In this document: in pieces, positions 11,600-22,800 of the stretch
Layout of the letters: each line of letters begins with the position of its first letter
How positions within the stretch are numbered: the stretch's first letter is position 1
Source: Pohlia nutans
Taxonomy: Eukaryota > Streptophyta > Bryopsida > Bryales > Mniaceae
Length of the DNA: 64,000 nt
NCBI GenBank assembly: GCA_022496805.1
Contig: CM040100.1
Coordinates: 27,557,009-27,621,008, forward strand
Reading direction: 5' to 3'
The notes under the pieces: generated by a model
Seen by the model: only the letters and a program-made list of their open reading frames with translations
Database searches by the model: none
Told to the model about the DNA's origin: nothing
Made by a program: the position numbers and the translations under genes

Positions 11600-12605
11600 T
11601 AAATTTAATCCCATGGATCCATGGGATTGAAGAATGTCGAGCCAAGAACTAAGTAATGTGCACTGTGGCCAATCCCACGGATCCGAGGGATTGGAGAATG
11701 TGAAGCCCGGTGCACCCAAAGGTGCACAGTGGTTAATCTCACGGATCCGTGGGATTAAGAATTTAAGCCTCGGTGCACACAAAGGTACACAATGGCCAAT
11801 CCCATGGATCCGTGGGATTAAAAATTTAAGCCTCAGTGCACACAAAGGTACACAGTGGCCAATCCCACGGATCCGTGGGATTGAAGAATGTCGAGCCTGA
11901 TGCACACAAAGGTGCATAGTGGCCAATCCCACGGATCCGTGGGGTTAGCCACCGTGGAGTTTTCGCACCATAAAACCCAAAGTGCATCTTTTGACCACCC
12001 TGATCTACAGTCGCTTAGCGACTACAGCTTTTTCTTTTTTGATTTACGATTCCAATTTTCATCATTTTGGAGCGTGTAATATACCGTTGGAAACGTATTT
12101 TCAAGACCTTTCCAACGGTATATTACACGCCTTGAAATTTTTAAAAATTGCAGTCGCAAATCCAAAAAAAACAAAACCACAGTGGCCAATCCCACGGATC
12201 CGTGGGATTAGCCACCAGGGAGTTTTTCGCAACAAAATACCCATGGTGGCCAACCCCACGGATCCTTGGGATTGGCCACAATGGTTTTGCTTTTTTTAAT
12301 TTTAGACTTCAATTTTTGGAATTTCAAGACGTGTAATATACCGTTGGAAAGGTCTTGAAAACACCTTTCTAACGGTATATTACACGTCCCTAGATGATGA
12401 AAATTCTAATCGTAAATCAAAAAAGAAATGTCTGTAGTCGTTGAGCGACTATAGATCACGGTGGTCAAAAGAACCACTTTGGGTTTTCTGTTGCGAAAAG
12501 CTCCATGGTGGCTGACCCCACGACTCCATGATTGGCCATTGTGCGTTTTTTGGTTGCCAAAAACTCCATAGTGGCTAATCCCACGGATCCGTGGGATTGG
12601 CCACT
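11600..12605. repeat. Cluster of BamHI-core palindromes, TCCCACGGATCCGTGGGA
   Basis: Nine or more copies lie near 11609, 11670, 11732, 11797, 11859, 11923, 12186, 12250 and 12577, usually framed by CCA/TGG. Between 11.6 and 11.95 kb they sit in about 63-bp units with GTGCACMCAAAGGTRCACAGTGG. The frames that stay open through this tract are repeat translations. In places G-to-A or C-to-T changes break the symmetry (GGATCCATGGG, GGATCCGAGGG). Confidence 0.88.
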
Positions 12606-12780
12606 GTGGTTTTGCTTTTTTGGATTTGCGAGTGCAATTTTTGGAATTTCAAGGCGTGTAATATACTGTTGGGAAGGTCTTAAAAATACCTTTCCAACGG
12701 TATATTACACGCCCCTAAATGATGAAAATTGGATTCGTAAATCAAAAAAGAAAAATCTGTAGTCGCTAAGCGACTACAGA
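12000..12780. repeat. Three long hairpins (GTGTAATATACCGTTGGAAA arms) and TAGTCGCTTAGCGACTA palindromes
   Basis: Inverted repeats of about 60 bp lie at 12072-12130, 12328-12388 and 12652-12713. Each has arms GTGTAATATACCGTTGG and CCAACGGTATATTACAC around a short AT-rich loop. A second palindrome, CTGTAGTCGCTWAGCGACTA, lies near 12005, 12431 and 12757. The same hairpins recur at 33.9-34.6 kb and inside the MITE at 46.6 kb, so they belong to a mobile repeat family. They could yield small RNA if transcribed (inference). Confidence 0.8.
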
Positions 12781-12785
12781 TCAGG

Positions 12786-12848
12786 GTGGTCAAAAGAACC
12801 GCAACGGATTTTGGCTGCGGTTTTTTTGGACCATGTTTTCTACTAGTG
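12786..12848. mobile_element. Right terminus of a CACTA-like non-autonomous element
   Basis: The segment ends in TTTTCTACTAGTG, the reverse complement of CACTAGTAGAAAA, preceded by a GCGGTTT ... AACCGC inverted repeat. This matches the termini of the intact MITE at 46612-46943 (CACTATAACAAAACATGG). It abuts the broken 5' edge of the MULE copy at 12851, so the element probably inserted into that MULE. I could not locate the left end with confidence. Confidence 0.6.
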
Positions 12849-12850
12849 CA

Positions 12851-14095
12851 AGGAGGAATTGAAACTTCGTAGCGCCCAACGACGTTCCGAGCGCACCGGT
12901 GATCCTGTTGTGCTTTAGAAGGTCTTGTTAGACATGCCCGGAGGCGAGTAGTTCTGCACTCAAAATCCACACCTCAAGGGTGCCGAGGTGTTTGGATCGC
13001 AGAAGCGTAGGCCCGATATCCCCATTGGTGCAGATGATGAGACACACCGCCCCGACACCGTCAACTTCTCTCGCCGCCGTCCCGGTAAGAGACTCTCTAG
13101 ATCTAATCCCGTAATTCTACCTACAATTGTTGAAGAGTCTTCTCTAGACGTGCAAGAAGTTCAAGAGCCTCCACTGTCCGGGCTCAATTTTCGTCGAGTC
13201 ACCGCCGTTCAAGAAACCAAGGTTGATGAGTTGGTTTGGCATATAGCCCGTGTCCCTTACAATTCTAGCAAGTCTTGTTGGACCATGCGTACAGGTACTA
13301 AAAAGAAATGCACTGCGAAGCTCGTCACCAACAATCGGAGTGTTGCTTGCCCGGCCTACTCTGGAGTTTGGGATTTTTACACAATGCAAAAACAGAAACC
13401 TATAAAGTTCTTCTTCTGTCCGGACGACATCGAGCGTTGTGTGAAGGGCTTCCGTTGGAAGTGGTTCATCCCATTTTCAGACACCCAAGGCAAGTTCCCA
13501 ATTCCTCCCGTGTGGCCTATTATGCTTGGTACTAAACTCACTTGCCCGGAGATCGTGGCCCTTGAGAATGCAGGATTCCAACTCCCTTCCAAGGAGCACG
13601 TCACTCCGACTCGATTCTTCAAAAACTCTACTCCCCTATTCGATTTGTCAAGGGTTGGAATTCTCGACAACCCCGACTACATTCCTTCCATAAGGAAATC
13701 CAAGGCTACTCGACGCTCCGGCACTGGGCCCTCGATAAAACGCAGGGAGAATGTTGGATCTGCTCGAGCCATGCACGGAACCATTTTGAAGTTGACCATG
13801 ATCCCCCACCCGGAGTTCGACTGTGTTGCAGTCCAAACCTCCTCCTACAGATGCCGTTTACCAAGTGACGGTGAGCTCTCACCCGGAGTGTACTTGCGCG
13901 GCCTTCAAAGATATGATTATCAAGTTTGGGAGCAGGCGCAATTCCTATCTAAATTGTAAACAATTCTACTATATATTCGACAAGGTTTCTAACTTAAATC
14001 CCAAAGTTAACATGTTCATACACGCCCCGACCTTTAGTTTCAACAAGGTCAAGCTCATCCTCGAAGGTGGCCTTTTGACACATTCTACCACCTAG
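12851..14095 (+). pseudogene. MULE transposase remnant, C-terminal half with SWIM finger
   Basis: The frame opens at 12851 with KEELKLRSAQRRSERTGD, matching the middle of exon 2 of the 4948-8780 gene. It has in-frame TAG codons near 12918 and 12951, then a long open stretch (12988 to about 13820) covering WHIAR, FFFCPDDIERCVKG and WPIMLGTKL, which are also conserved in the other copies. Near 13820 the frame shifts into 13823-14095, which carries the SWIM finger (CTCAAFKDM ... CKQFYYIF; the final His is replaced by Gln). The N-terminal two thirds are missing. Two stops, one frameshift and a lost zinc ligand make it inactive. Confidence 0.85.
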
Positions 14096-14297
14096 ACTTG
14101 TACCCGGCTTAGGAATATTTTGTTCCTAATGGACGTGGTCGTTTGTTGACCGCGTGTGTACTTGCTCTATCACTCAAAGAAATACAAATATGTACTTCTC
14201 CACTCTACGAAAAGTACAAACCATATTCTTGTCCAATCATTGCAGTACAATAATTTTTGCATGTCTTTCAACCGTTCAACTCTAGACTTCTCACTTT

Positions 14298-14831
14298 TTA
14301 ACTACGAAACCGACGTACCCAGCTCCTTGAAGCTCTTGCTGCATGTTCCTCATTCGATCTAGGCGGGCTTACAGGATTGGGTCGAAATAAATCTACATAG
14401 CTAATGGATCGGTCCTTCATCCGTTCTCTCAACGGCAAAGGATGTGGTGATAACCCTCGCATGCTCTCACAAAATGACAAGGGCTTCGAAGAATCCATTG
14501 CCTCATTGACCTCCTCTCCCTTGTCAACCGTGTTGTTCTCATCGTCCACCTCTTCTCTTCCCTCCACCGCATCTTCTTCTCTTTCCTCCACATCTTCCCT
14601 CTTCAATTTGTCCGTATATCGTTGCCGCTCCTCCTCCTCCACCCTCCACTTCCAAGCTTGCATGGACTGTGAAAAGGGTGTCATCACATACTCATAACAA
14701 TACCGTTTTGCAGCACTTTTCTCATTCCTCTCACGTTTCGGTGATGGATTAAATGGAATGTGGTGAATTTCTACACTTACTATCTCCTCATTCCGTCCTA
14801 GGCCATCAAACATGCATCTCTCCTCTTCCAT
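14298..14831 (-). CDS. Hypothetical 177-aa Glu/Lys-rich protein
   Basis: A clean frame from ATG (14831) to a stop at 14298, convergent with the MULE remnant. The protein opens MEEERCMFDGL and has a basic/aromatic segment (MTPFSQSMQAWKWRVEEEE). It then has a long Glu/Asp-rich coiled-coil-like tract (about residues 65-110) and a basic Arg/Ser tail. No domain is recognised. It could be an accessory frame of the neighbouring transposon or an unrelated lineage-specific gene. The frame is longer than expected by chance, but composition bias (GAG/GAA runs) weakens the call. Confidence 0.4.
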   Translation of the reverse strand: MEEERCMFDGLGRNEEIVSVEIHHIPFNPSPKRERNEKSAAKRYCYEYVMTPFSQSMQAWKWRVEEEERQRYTDKLKREDVEEREEDAVEGREEVDDENNTVDKGEEVNEAMDSSKPLSFCESMRGLSPHPLPLRERMKDRSISYVDLFRPNPVSPPRSNEEHAARASRSWVRRFRS

Positions 14832-15013
14832 CGTACACTACTCGTCTACAGTCTTGTTGTGTTTGAGTTTAGAGACGTCCTTATATATTGAGTCCCAACA
14901 ACTTCGTCCACCACTATGAATTATTGCTATAGTCCAAGTTGTAGGAATCAAATCAACAAGTAGCTAGAACAAAGACAAAATTGATGAGATAAGAATGCCA
15001 CAACTACGTGCTT
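14832..15013. other. Flank of 4-kb element; left target duplication TGCTT at 15009-15013
   Basis: No gene seen. The last five bases before the element, TGCTT, are repeated at 18933-18937. Confidence 0.7.
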
Positions 15014-15080
15014 TGTCAAACCTCGTTTTCCCAAAAGCGGCTAGTTAGGGTTTCTAGGGCAACTAGGAGTAGTCTTTCCG

Positions 15081-15090
15081 CCATAAATAG
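15081..15090 (+). promoter_or_regulatory. Conserved TATA-like box of the 4-kb element
   Basis: CCATAAATAG lies about 70 bp inside the left end. The inverted copy has CCATAAATAA at the matching place (23855-23864, minus). Conservation between diverged copies supports a promoter. The start point is not determined. Confidence 0.45.
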
Positions 15091-15436
15091 GAGAAGTAAT
15101 GGCCATAACGGCCCAGTTATTTATTTCGAGAGAGAGCGGCGTCTGTGCGCAGCCTAGTGAAATTACTGCAGGACTAGATAGACAGCGGATTCCGGTTGGA
15201 AACCGGATGGGCGACCGGATAGGTGAGGACGGGTCTCCGATGGACCCGGCCACGATCCGAGCATTGAAGTGGGCCGCTTTAAATTGGGCGACCCACTGTT
15301 CATTCACTCTCTACAGTTCCAGTCTTCCGCGCCAGCAGAATTTCGTGCTTCCGGATAGCAGTAGAAATGATAGTGTGGGACCGGAGTTAGAGCAGAAGGA
15401 GCGAGTGCTGCAGGAAACCAAATCACGGAGAAGAAG

Positions 15437-17269
15437 GTGATTCCGGTAGTGCCCCAGCATCCGGGCGACTTTGAGATGCTGCGCTGCGACCTCGCCACCA
15501 TGCAATGCGAGGAGCTCCTGTACCGGAACTGGGATATCCAGGACACCGGAATACTGGCGGAAGTGCAAGGGAAGCCAGTGCCACGAGCCTTCCGGGAGAA
15601 TTACATCCGGGGGAAGCGCACGCATTGGACCTAGGAGCACTGGAGCCAGGCATACATTCTTCCGGCCAGCGAGTACGGACTCGAGTCTGGCCAGAAAGGA
15701 GATTCGGAATGGGTGAAAGGGCGGTTCTCCGAGATCTCAGAGAAGGACGGATTCCGGGTGGAGCATTGCCGAAATCCCCGGGAGAAGCGGCTGCTTCAAT
15801 TCCTGGTACCCATCCTCAGCCCGGATAAGCCCACCACCGTCACAATCAAATAGGCAAAGGGTATCTTCTCCGCTCTCCTTTATGAAAGGATAATCGGGTG
15901 GCGAGTGGTGATACATGAAATTGTAAACCGGGAGGCCATGAAGATCGGAGGAGCAAAAGGTTGTTCCATTACCCCTTTCCTTTACCACCTGTACGATAAG
16001 CACGGATGTCTCACGGATAGGGAGAAGGCGAAATTGGAGAAACCAACCTTGCCTCCAGCCGACCGGAGTCCAGGCAAAGCACGCAAACTCCGTCCGGATG
16101 AAAGGAGCCAACCGGAGGAGCGAAGGAAGAAACAGGAGGAACCGGGAGGTACCAGTCCCCGACCGGAGGAGCGCAGGAAGAGGAGAGAAGACTCGGGAGG
16201 AAGACAACCGGGAGGAAGAAGCCCACTAGCGGAGGAAGGGCGAAAAGAGAGGACGGAACCGGTAGGGAACGCAAGACCGGAAGGAGAGGGTCCCGCCGTG
16301 CACGCCCGGGGACAGCAGCCGCAGAAGCGGAAGCGGGTAATCCGGAGCGACGAAGGGGAGGATTCGGACCTCCGGGAGATTTCTCCTCCCCGAGAGGACG
16401 CTTCACCTCTCAGAAAGAAGACCCCGACCCGGATGAAGACCACTCTAGTGGACGGTAGAGGTAACCGTGCCACCGGAGAACCTGGTCCCAGCAACCGGAG
16501 GGCAAGTGCACAGGAGAAAGGGAAGCAGAAGGTGGGAACAGGACCGGAAACGGAGGCTGGGGAGCGAAATCGGGAGGACGCACCAAGCCGAAGAGAGGAG
16601 CCCACCCCTGCAGCAGAGCCAAACCGGGAGGCACGACCGGACTTACCGATCCTCGCGAGAACGGACGTTATGCTCGGGCCAATCCGGACGGCATTGGATA
16701 TGGTGGAGGAGCAGTACACTCCACTCTACAGCGCAGTGAGGGGAATTGGGAACGTCCTCCGGAGTACGGACGTGAAGGAGTTCCCGGAAATAGTCAAGCA
16801 AATCCGGCGAGAGGGAATCCGGGCTCGCAAGGAGGCCAGCAGGGTGATCCAGCTCTTGCAGGAACAGAGAAAGGAGCTGACACGGGCGAAGCGGACTATC
16901 CGGACCAGGGTGCAACAGGACCGGACTTGCTTTGAGACGGTATCCCGGTTGTTCCGACCGGATGGGGAAGTACAGACCAAGGCGCGGCTGTACGATGAGC
17001 TGATGAGTGATTTCGAGGAGGACGACGTAGACTGGCTAAAGAGCATCGTGAAGAAGTATGCTGCCCGGGTGGAAGAGGCGCTGTTGGAGTTCCGGGCGCT
17101 GGCAGCAGAGGTGCTGACAAGGTGTTCAACCGTACCTAAACCGGAAGCGGTGGAGACCAGCCACAGGGACGGGAGGGCCCCCCTGTCCGGAAGTGAGTTG
17201 CAGGGGAACTTCGGTTCATGTCTGACGAGGCACCCCAGGCAGGAGAGTTGGACCGGTTGCTGGGAGTGA
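15437..17269 (+). pseudogene. Gag-like / putative plant transposon protein, two in-frame stops
   Basis: The frame opens near 15437 (DFEMLRCDLATMQCEELLY) and meets TAG codons near 15632 and 15851, then runs open to 17269. The segment VIHEIVNREAMKIGG ... CSITPFLYHLYDKHG resembles the core of the 'putative plant transposon protein' domain found with plant retroelements. Next comes a very basic Arg/Pro/Glu linker, and then a helical segment (about residues 255-410 of the 15905 frame: MVEEQYTPLYSAVRGIGNVL ... VQQDRTCFETVSRLF). The minus-strand copy encodes a clearly homologous protein with a similar layout, so the protein was under selection in the element's past. Function is inferred as capsid/gag-like RNA or nucleoprotein binding. 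No protease or polymerase follows. Confidence 0.6.
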
Positions 17270-17404
17270 GAAGCCCCACTCCGGATCAGACTTCCCGGAT
17301 GAGGGACGAGATGGAGCCGGTTCAGGCAGCCGAGCCAGGAGAAGCAAGTCTGGCCGGGTTTCTGAATCCGGAGGAGGAGATTGTGGAGACGGATGCCCAA
17401 TAGG

Positions 17405-18770
17405 GTGTGGATGGAAGGCCAGAGGGTGGGCCAGGAGGTGACCCGGACGGTCAACCGGGTGGTGCGTAACGGCGCGAACCGGTAGGCGAACGGCAGGAGA
17501 ACGTGGTGAGCAAGAAAGCGGATTGGAGGGATCGGATCGGGAACAGTTGCTCGGGAGCGGCTGAGTAGTTAGGGTTTCGGGTTTGATGGATCCGGCCTTG
17601 TGGGCCCTTGTACAGTAAGGTAGGACTTCGTTCGGGAGTTAGGTTGTTAGGATTCTAATGTTAGTTGCAGTGTAGGCAGAGAACTGCATCGTGGGGTAGT
17701 CCCCCGGTTTTCCGGATCCCGGGTTTTTAGAATCTGCGGGTTCCCCGGATCTAGTCGGCTTTGTGTTTTCTTTTTATCCAGGGATGTTCCTCATTCTTGG
17801 GGTCTTTTTGTGTACCATTTTCTCTTTGTGAATAATCATAGGCATACTCTTCTACGGACCAGAGTGTTTGTGTATGTGTGTGTGTATGGTTGTTGATTGA
17901 GACCATGGTCCAATTAGTCCCTTGGTGACCGGAAGGATTGATCGGGTTGGTCCGTGCTTGGTTGCAAGGTATAATCCGGGTTAGTGGCTGAGTGGATAGG
18001 AGGGGGTACTCCGGTCCTCTCAGAACTCCTGGACGGGTAGTCCGGTTGAGGTGCCAGTACCTAGGTAGACCATGTAATAAGAGAGTCCGGAATGATCGGA
18101 GTAACCGGGTTCTCTTGTAGATCCAGTTAAGAGTCTGGGTATGGGGAAAACTCAGAGATTGTTTGAATGCGGATTGTCCCGTGCTTGGTTGCAGGGTATA
18201 ATCCGGGTTAGTGGCTGAGTGGATAGGAGGGGGTACTCCGGTCCTCTCAGAACTCCTGGACGGGTAGTCCGGTTGAACTGCCAGCACCTGGGTAGACCAT
18301 GTGATAAGGAGAGTCGGAAGGATCAGAGTAAAACAAACTGTTAGGAGTCCAACCAAATCCGGATACCCCGGATAAGGGTCCACCCTGGTTATCAAGTCGT
18401 TGTAGTATTTGAGAAGGGGGAAAACCGGGTTGCGCTTATGTGACCGGCTGTGGGTTTGGGATGAATCTGCAGCTGAAGTGCAGCACGGGAATGACCCGGA
18501 TTGAGGAGTTGAGTTAGAATAACCGGAAGGTAGTGAAGTTCCCATCACAGAAATCAACAGGAAGGGTGTGTTTTTCAATCCAGCACCGCTAAATGTAAAT
18601 GGAGAACCCTCTGACGGAAAACAGAGGTTAATGTAAACTGGTTTGAGTTGTTTGGATAGACCGGACAGAGTAGGGTTGGATAAATTCCCAACTCGGACGA
18701 AAACCGGATCTAGCCGTGACCGGGTCAGTCAGAAGGAGAAGGCCTGGTTCAGTAGGAAAGAGGAATTCAT
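17405..18770. repeat. 3' region of the 4-kb element with a 227-bp tandem duplication
   Basis: The block TCCGTGCTTGGTTGCARGG ... GGTAGACCATGTRATAAG occurs twice (starting near 17950 and 18177). A block matching it lies inverted at about 20505-20600 in copy 2 and 32060-32200 in the fragment. The minus-strand frame at 17751-18578 is a repeat translation, not a gene. Confidence 0.75.
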
Positions 18771-18932
18771 CTGGTGACGAGAGAGAGAGAGATCACCAGT
18801 CCGGGACCATCTCCGGAAACTTCCCACTTCACAGAATCTCCGCGGAACGATAACCCGGAAATCACCTCTACGAGCGTTCTTGATACGAAAAAGTGCGTTC
18901 TAGGGGAATATCCGGTATTACGTGCTACGACA

Positions 18933-19868
18933 TGCTTTGTCCCTTGTGCCTTGTCTTTCTGTTCACATAGTCTTCAATGGCATCAATCTTGTTCACTCAT
19001 TGATACCTTTATTGACCTCTTCATTTGCTTTGGTTTTATACAGAACTTCTATTTTTCAATTATCTATTCATTAGCAAAATAATGAGCCCTCTAAGAGCCC
19101 TTTAATATTTGACATTGTTAAAATGTATTGAGCCTAGTCCGGGTGCAATAGACGTGTGTGTAAAGTGTCGCTACCTTGTATGACTTTCTTGTTGGACAAG
19201 TGCCAAATGCCACAAAAGGCATGTCAATTTGTACATGTATATCTGACGGCCAATGGAGGTTGGACATGCCAATGTGACCCATCATTGCACTCAAAGCTTT
19301 GGGTGAGGGAAAGTAGGATGTCCGGCATTTTCCATATTCGAAAGTACAAATTAAAAGCTTTGTTGGGGTCCTTTGAAAGGGATATGGGGGGCCTTCTACA
19401 GGGTTCATTATTTTGCTAATGTCTGTGTCTATTGTAAGTAATTAAAAACAATCAAAAGTGTACCAAAAAAAAAGTGATTGTTTTTCGTGGCCCTCATTTC
19501 CACGATAATAGGTCAAAAAATTATACTACTATTAGCAAGAATCTCAAATATTCTTTGGAATATTCGAATCTTTCAAAAATAAGTTATAAAAATAGTAAAA
19601 ATATTACTATTTTTAATTTATGCCCGCTCTACGCTCTCCAAATTGGTGCTCTCCGCTCTACGCTCACATAGAGGTGTCTCTCCGCTCTACGCTCACATAG
19701 ACTTCCAGCAAGTATGCGTATGTATTAGCCAACACCGTCCGATTGATACACCATAACCAAGTCGCATTACCGAACTGGGAAACGAAGCATCTTAACCCAG
19801 ACAAGACACATCCTCCTACAGAAAGCCCATTTGATACAAGTTCCAGGAGTGAACTTGGTTTAGAAGGG
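18933..19868. other. Spacer between the two inverted 4-kb elements
   Basis: It begins with the TGCTT duplication and ends with AAGGG beside the second element. A frame at 19156-19419 gives a cysteine-containing translation on plus and an antisense frame at 19118-19408. Neither shows a domain, and I do not call a gene. It contains dispersed repeat R. Confidence 0.4.
19484..19700 (+). repeat. Dispersed repeat R, copy 2
   Basis: TTTCCACGATAATAGGTCAA is followed by AATATTCGAATC and then CTC-rich GCTCTCCGCTCTACGCTCAC, itself partly duplicated. The order matches the copies at 9.09, 27.64 and 39.90 kb. Confidence 0.55.
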
Positions 19869-22800
19869 TGTCATAGCACGTGATACCGGATACTCCCCTA
19901 GAGCGCACTTTCTCGTGTTAAAGGAGCTCGTAGAGGTGATTTCCGGGTTATCGTTCCGCGGAGATTCTGTGAAGTGAGAGGCTTCCGGAAATCAATTCGG
20001 GGTGGTAGCTAACAGCCTAGTACCACCGTCCAACTTCCTCCTTCTTACCAAACCGGGTCTTTCCCTCCTCAATGACTGACCCGGTCTCCTTTCTGATCCG
20101 GTTTCCTTCCGGGGAGGAATCTGACCAACCACCTCTCCCTGATCCACCTTTGTTACTAAATCCGGTTTAGCTTAACCTCTGTTTTCCCTCAAAGGGTTCT
20201 CCATTTTCATTAGTAGTGCTGGATTGAAAGACACACCCCTCCCTACTGATTTAAATGACGGGAACTTCACTCTTTTCCGGTGAAACCCACAACAACTCCT
20301 AATCTGGGGTTTATACCGTATTGCTCTTCAACTGCTAGTTTTACCCAACCGGCAGCAGTGTCACACAAGCGCAACCCAGTTTCACCTCCCTTGATTACTA
20401 CAGCGACTTACTAACCGGAACAAACATTATCCGGGGAGCCCGGAACTAACTCTGGAGACTAATTGACCGCCTTACTCTGGTAACTCAGTATTTGCCCTTC
20501 GCGTGGACCACCTGAGTGCTGGCACCTCAAACGGACTACCCGTCCAGGATTTTTGTGCAACTCAGAGTACACCCTCGTCACTACCCAGCCACTAACCCGG
20601 ATTATCCTATGCAAAGGTTTCCTGAAATCGCTCTTTCAAATAGTCATTCAGTCACACAAAATCACATTCAGACTCTAAACCGACGCACTCGAGAACCCGA
20701 CTTCCCTATCCGGTTAACAAGGGACTCCGGATCACTGCGCCAATCAACAAACAACCAAGACACACATGTTTTCCGTACAATGCGACTACAGTCGTTTACT
20801 AAAGAGGAAAATTAATACAAGAAGACACCAAGGAATGCCTAACATCCCTTGATAAGTAGTGAACCCCACCTTCCGGTCCGGGATTTCCGTCAGATCTTAC
20901 AAATCCGGTATCCGGAAATCAAGAGGAATCACTCAAACGTTTCCACCCTTATCCTCCTGGCTATAGCACTAAGTCTTATCCACAAAATCCTAATGCTCAA
21001 AAAGAACTAGACTACCTAAACCTAGGATGCCTACAAGCCTAAGTCTGATCCGGTTCTAACCCTATCCCGGATCTCCTAAGCTACCTGCAACTCCACGCTA
21101 CTAGCGCGGATTACACCTCATTCCCTTGGGCGGGGCAGGGCAGCTGACTTCTTCCCCTTCTCCGGTTGGAGCTTGGGCTGCCCTCTCAGTCTCCCTCCCT
21201 AGGACCCGGTCCCCTGCTGGCCCGCCGGTTTCTTCCCCTTTTCGACCGGACTGTCGCTACCGGACCCGCTCTCTCCTTTGTTCGCTGAGGTCTCCTGGGC
21301 GCTTCCTTCTGCGGCCTCGAACTCTTCTTCATCTGAACTCCCCTTTTGGTCGGATCCGGAGCTGGTGAGATCTTCCTCAGACTTCTTCCTTCGGTTCTCC
21401 AGGAAATGGGCTTCGTCCTCCTCATCTTCCGCGTCCGTCTCGTCCCCGTTCGGACCTCCTTCTTGATCTCCCGTATCTGGTTGACCTTCCAAACCTTGGT
21501 CTTCTCCTCGGCCTGATCCCTCTCCCGGTTAGGCCTTGGTCTCCCCCAACTCCACTGCTTGGTCTGCTAAGGCGGCCAAGCTTGCCTCCGACTGATCTTC
21601 CCCTAAACTTGGGGCCAACTTCCTCCTAGGCGTGCTCGTCACCGGACTAGCAGCCGGTCTTGATGTCGCCTCCGGAGTAGAAGCACCTTCACCCATCACC
21701 CCTTCGAACCCCCTATTCTCGGGTGTATCCTGAGACACCCGGAAATTAGCCAACAGCTCGCTGCTGTCTAGAAGTTCCTTGTTCCCTCTCCGGTTGGCCT
21801 CTCTTCCTTCGGTTATGGTCTTGCGTGGGACGATAGCAGGGACATCATCCACGAGCTTCCGAAATGCCTGCAATCCCTCCTCGACTCCCCTGGCATACCT
21901 TTTCACCAGTGTCATAACCCGGGCAGCCCCATCCGGTTTCGTTGTATCCAACCCAGCATTGTACAACCGAGCCTTCACTTGGGCCTCTCCATCCGTCATG
22001 AACAGCCGTTGAAGGAGGTGGATAGCCGTCCGGTCCTGCTTCTGCATGGCCCGGATTTTCTTCCTCTGGTCCTTGATCTGCTTCTTCTGATCCAGGGCCA
22101 ACAGGGCCTGCTTGGCGTTGTCCAACCCAATCTCCTCATTCTCCCCCTGCATCTTCCGGATGAGATCCGAGTACTTCTCCACGTTCCTACTCCGGAGGAG
22201 TGTCCCCACCCCTCTCATGGAGGTGTAGACCACTCCGTACTCCTTCTCAACCTTCGTCAGAGCCTGCTTGACTGGCCGGAAGAAGCCCTCCTCCAATTCG
22301 TCCTGCGGTGGGGTAGCAGCTCCTGATTCCATTCTCCGGTAAGTCTGCCCGCGTATCTGGGGCTCCTTCCACTCCATTGCCGGTTGTAGGCCCCTCCTTT
22401 TCTTGGCTCTCACCTTGAGATTCTTCTTACGGCCGCTCGGTTCCGGGAACCGGACTCCCCTTCCATCAACCGGGGTGCTCTTCCTTCTTTTGGACGGCCG
22501 GGTCACCTCAGCCCGGATTGGCTCCTCGCCCTCGTCCTCCGTTACCTGCAGAAATCTCCTTTTCTGCCCTCTTGTGCGTCTCCTGGATGCAGCCTCCTCA
22601 TCCGGTTTCTCCTCGGACTTCTCATCATGGTCCGGATCCGGTTCGTCCTCGTCCATGGGCTCTGCAGGCTCCGGTTGACCCGGTTCCTCGATGGGGTCGG
22701 CTGGCTCTTGGTCCTCCGGTTCCTATGGAGCTGGGTCATCCGGTATCTCCTTTCGGTCGGATGGCGGCTCCCTTTCCACGAACTTCTGGCGACGTTCCCA

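Larger units (their letters stand above)
15014..18932 (+). mobile_element. 4-kb TGTC...GACA gag-like element, copy 1, with 5-bp target duplication
   Basis: The element starts TGTCAAACCTCGTTTTCC and ends GTGCTACGACA, flanked on both sides by TGCTT. It has a conserved TATA-like CCATAAATAG about 70 bp in, a long gag-like reading frame, and a 3' untranslated region with a 227-bp tandem duplication. TG...CA ends and a 5-bp duplication are the signature of LTR-retroelement integration, yet no LTR pair, reverse transcriptase, protease or integrase frame is present. It is either a very long solo LTR carrying a gene or a gag-only, non-autonomous element. A second full copy lies inverted at 19869-23932, and a 3' fragment at 31452-32213. 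Confidence 0.82.

Noticed and set aside
17751..18578. 275-aa minus-strand frame in the 4-kb element
   Set aside because: It contains two copies of the same translated 227-bp repeat and a His/Thr run from GTGTGT. It has no counterpart in the other copies.
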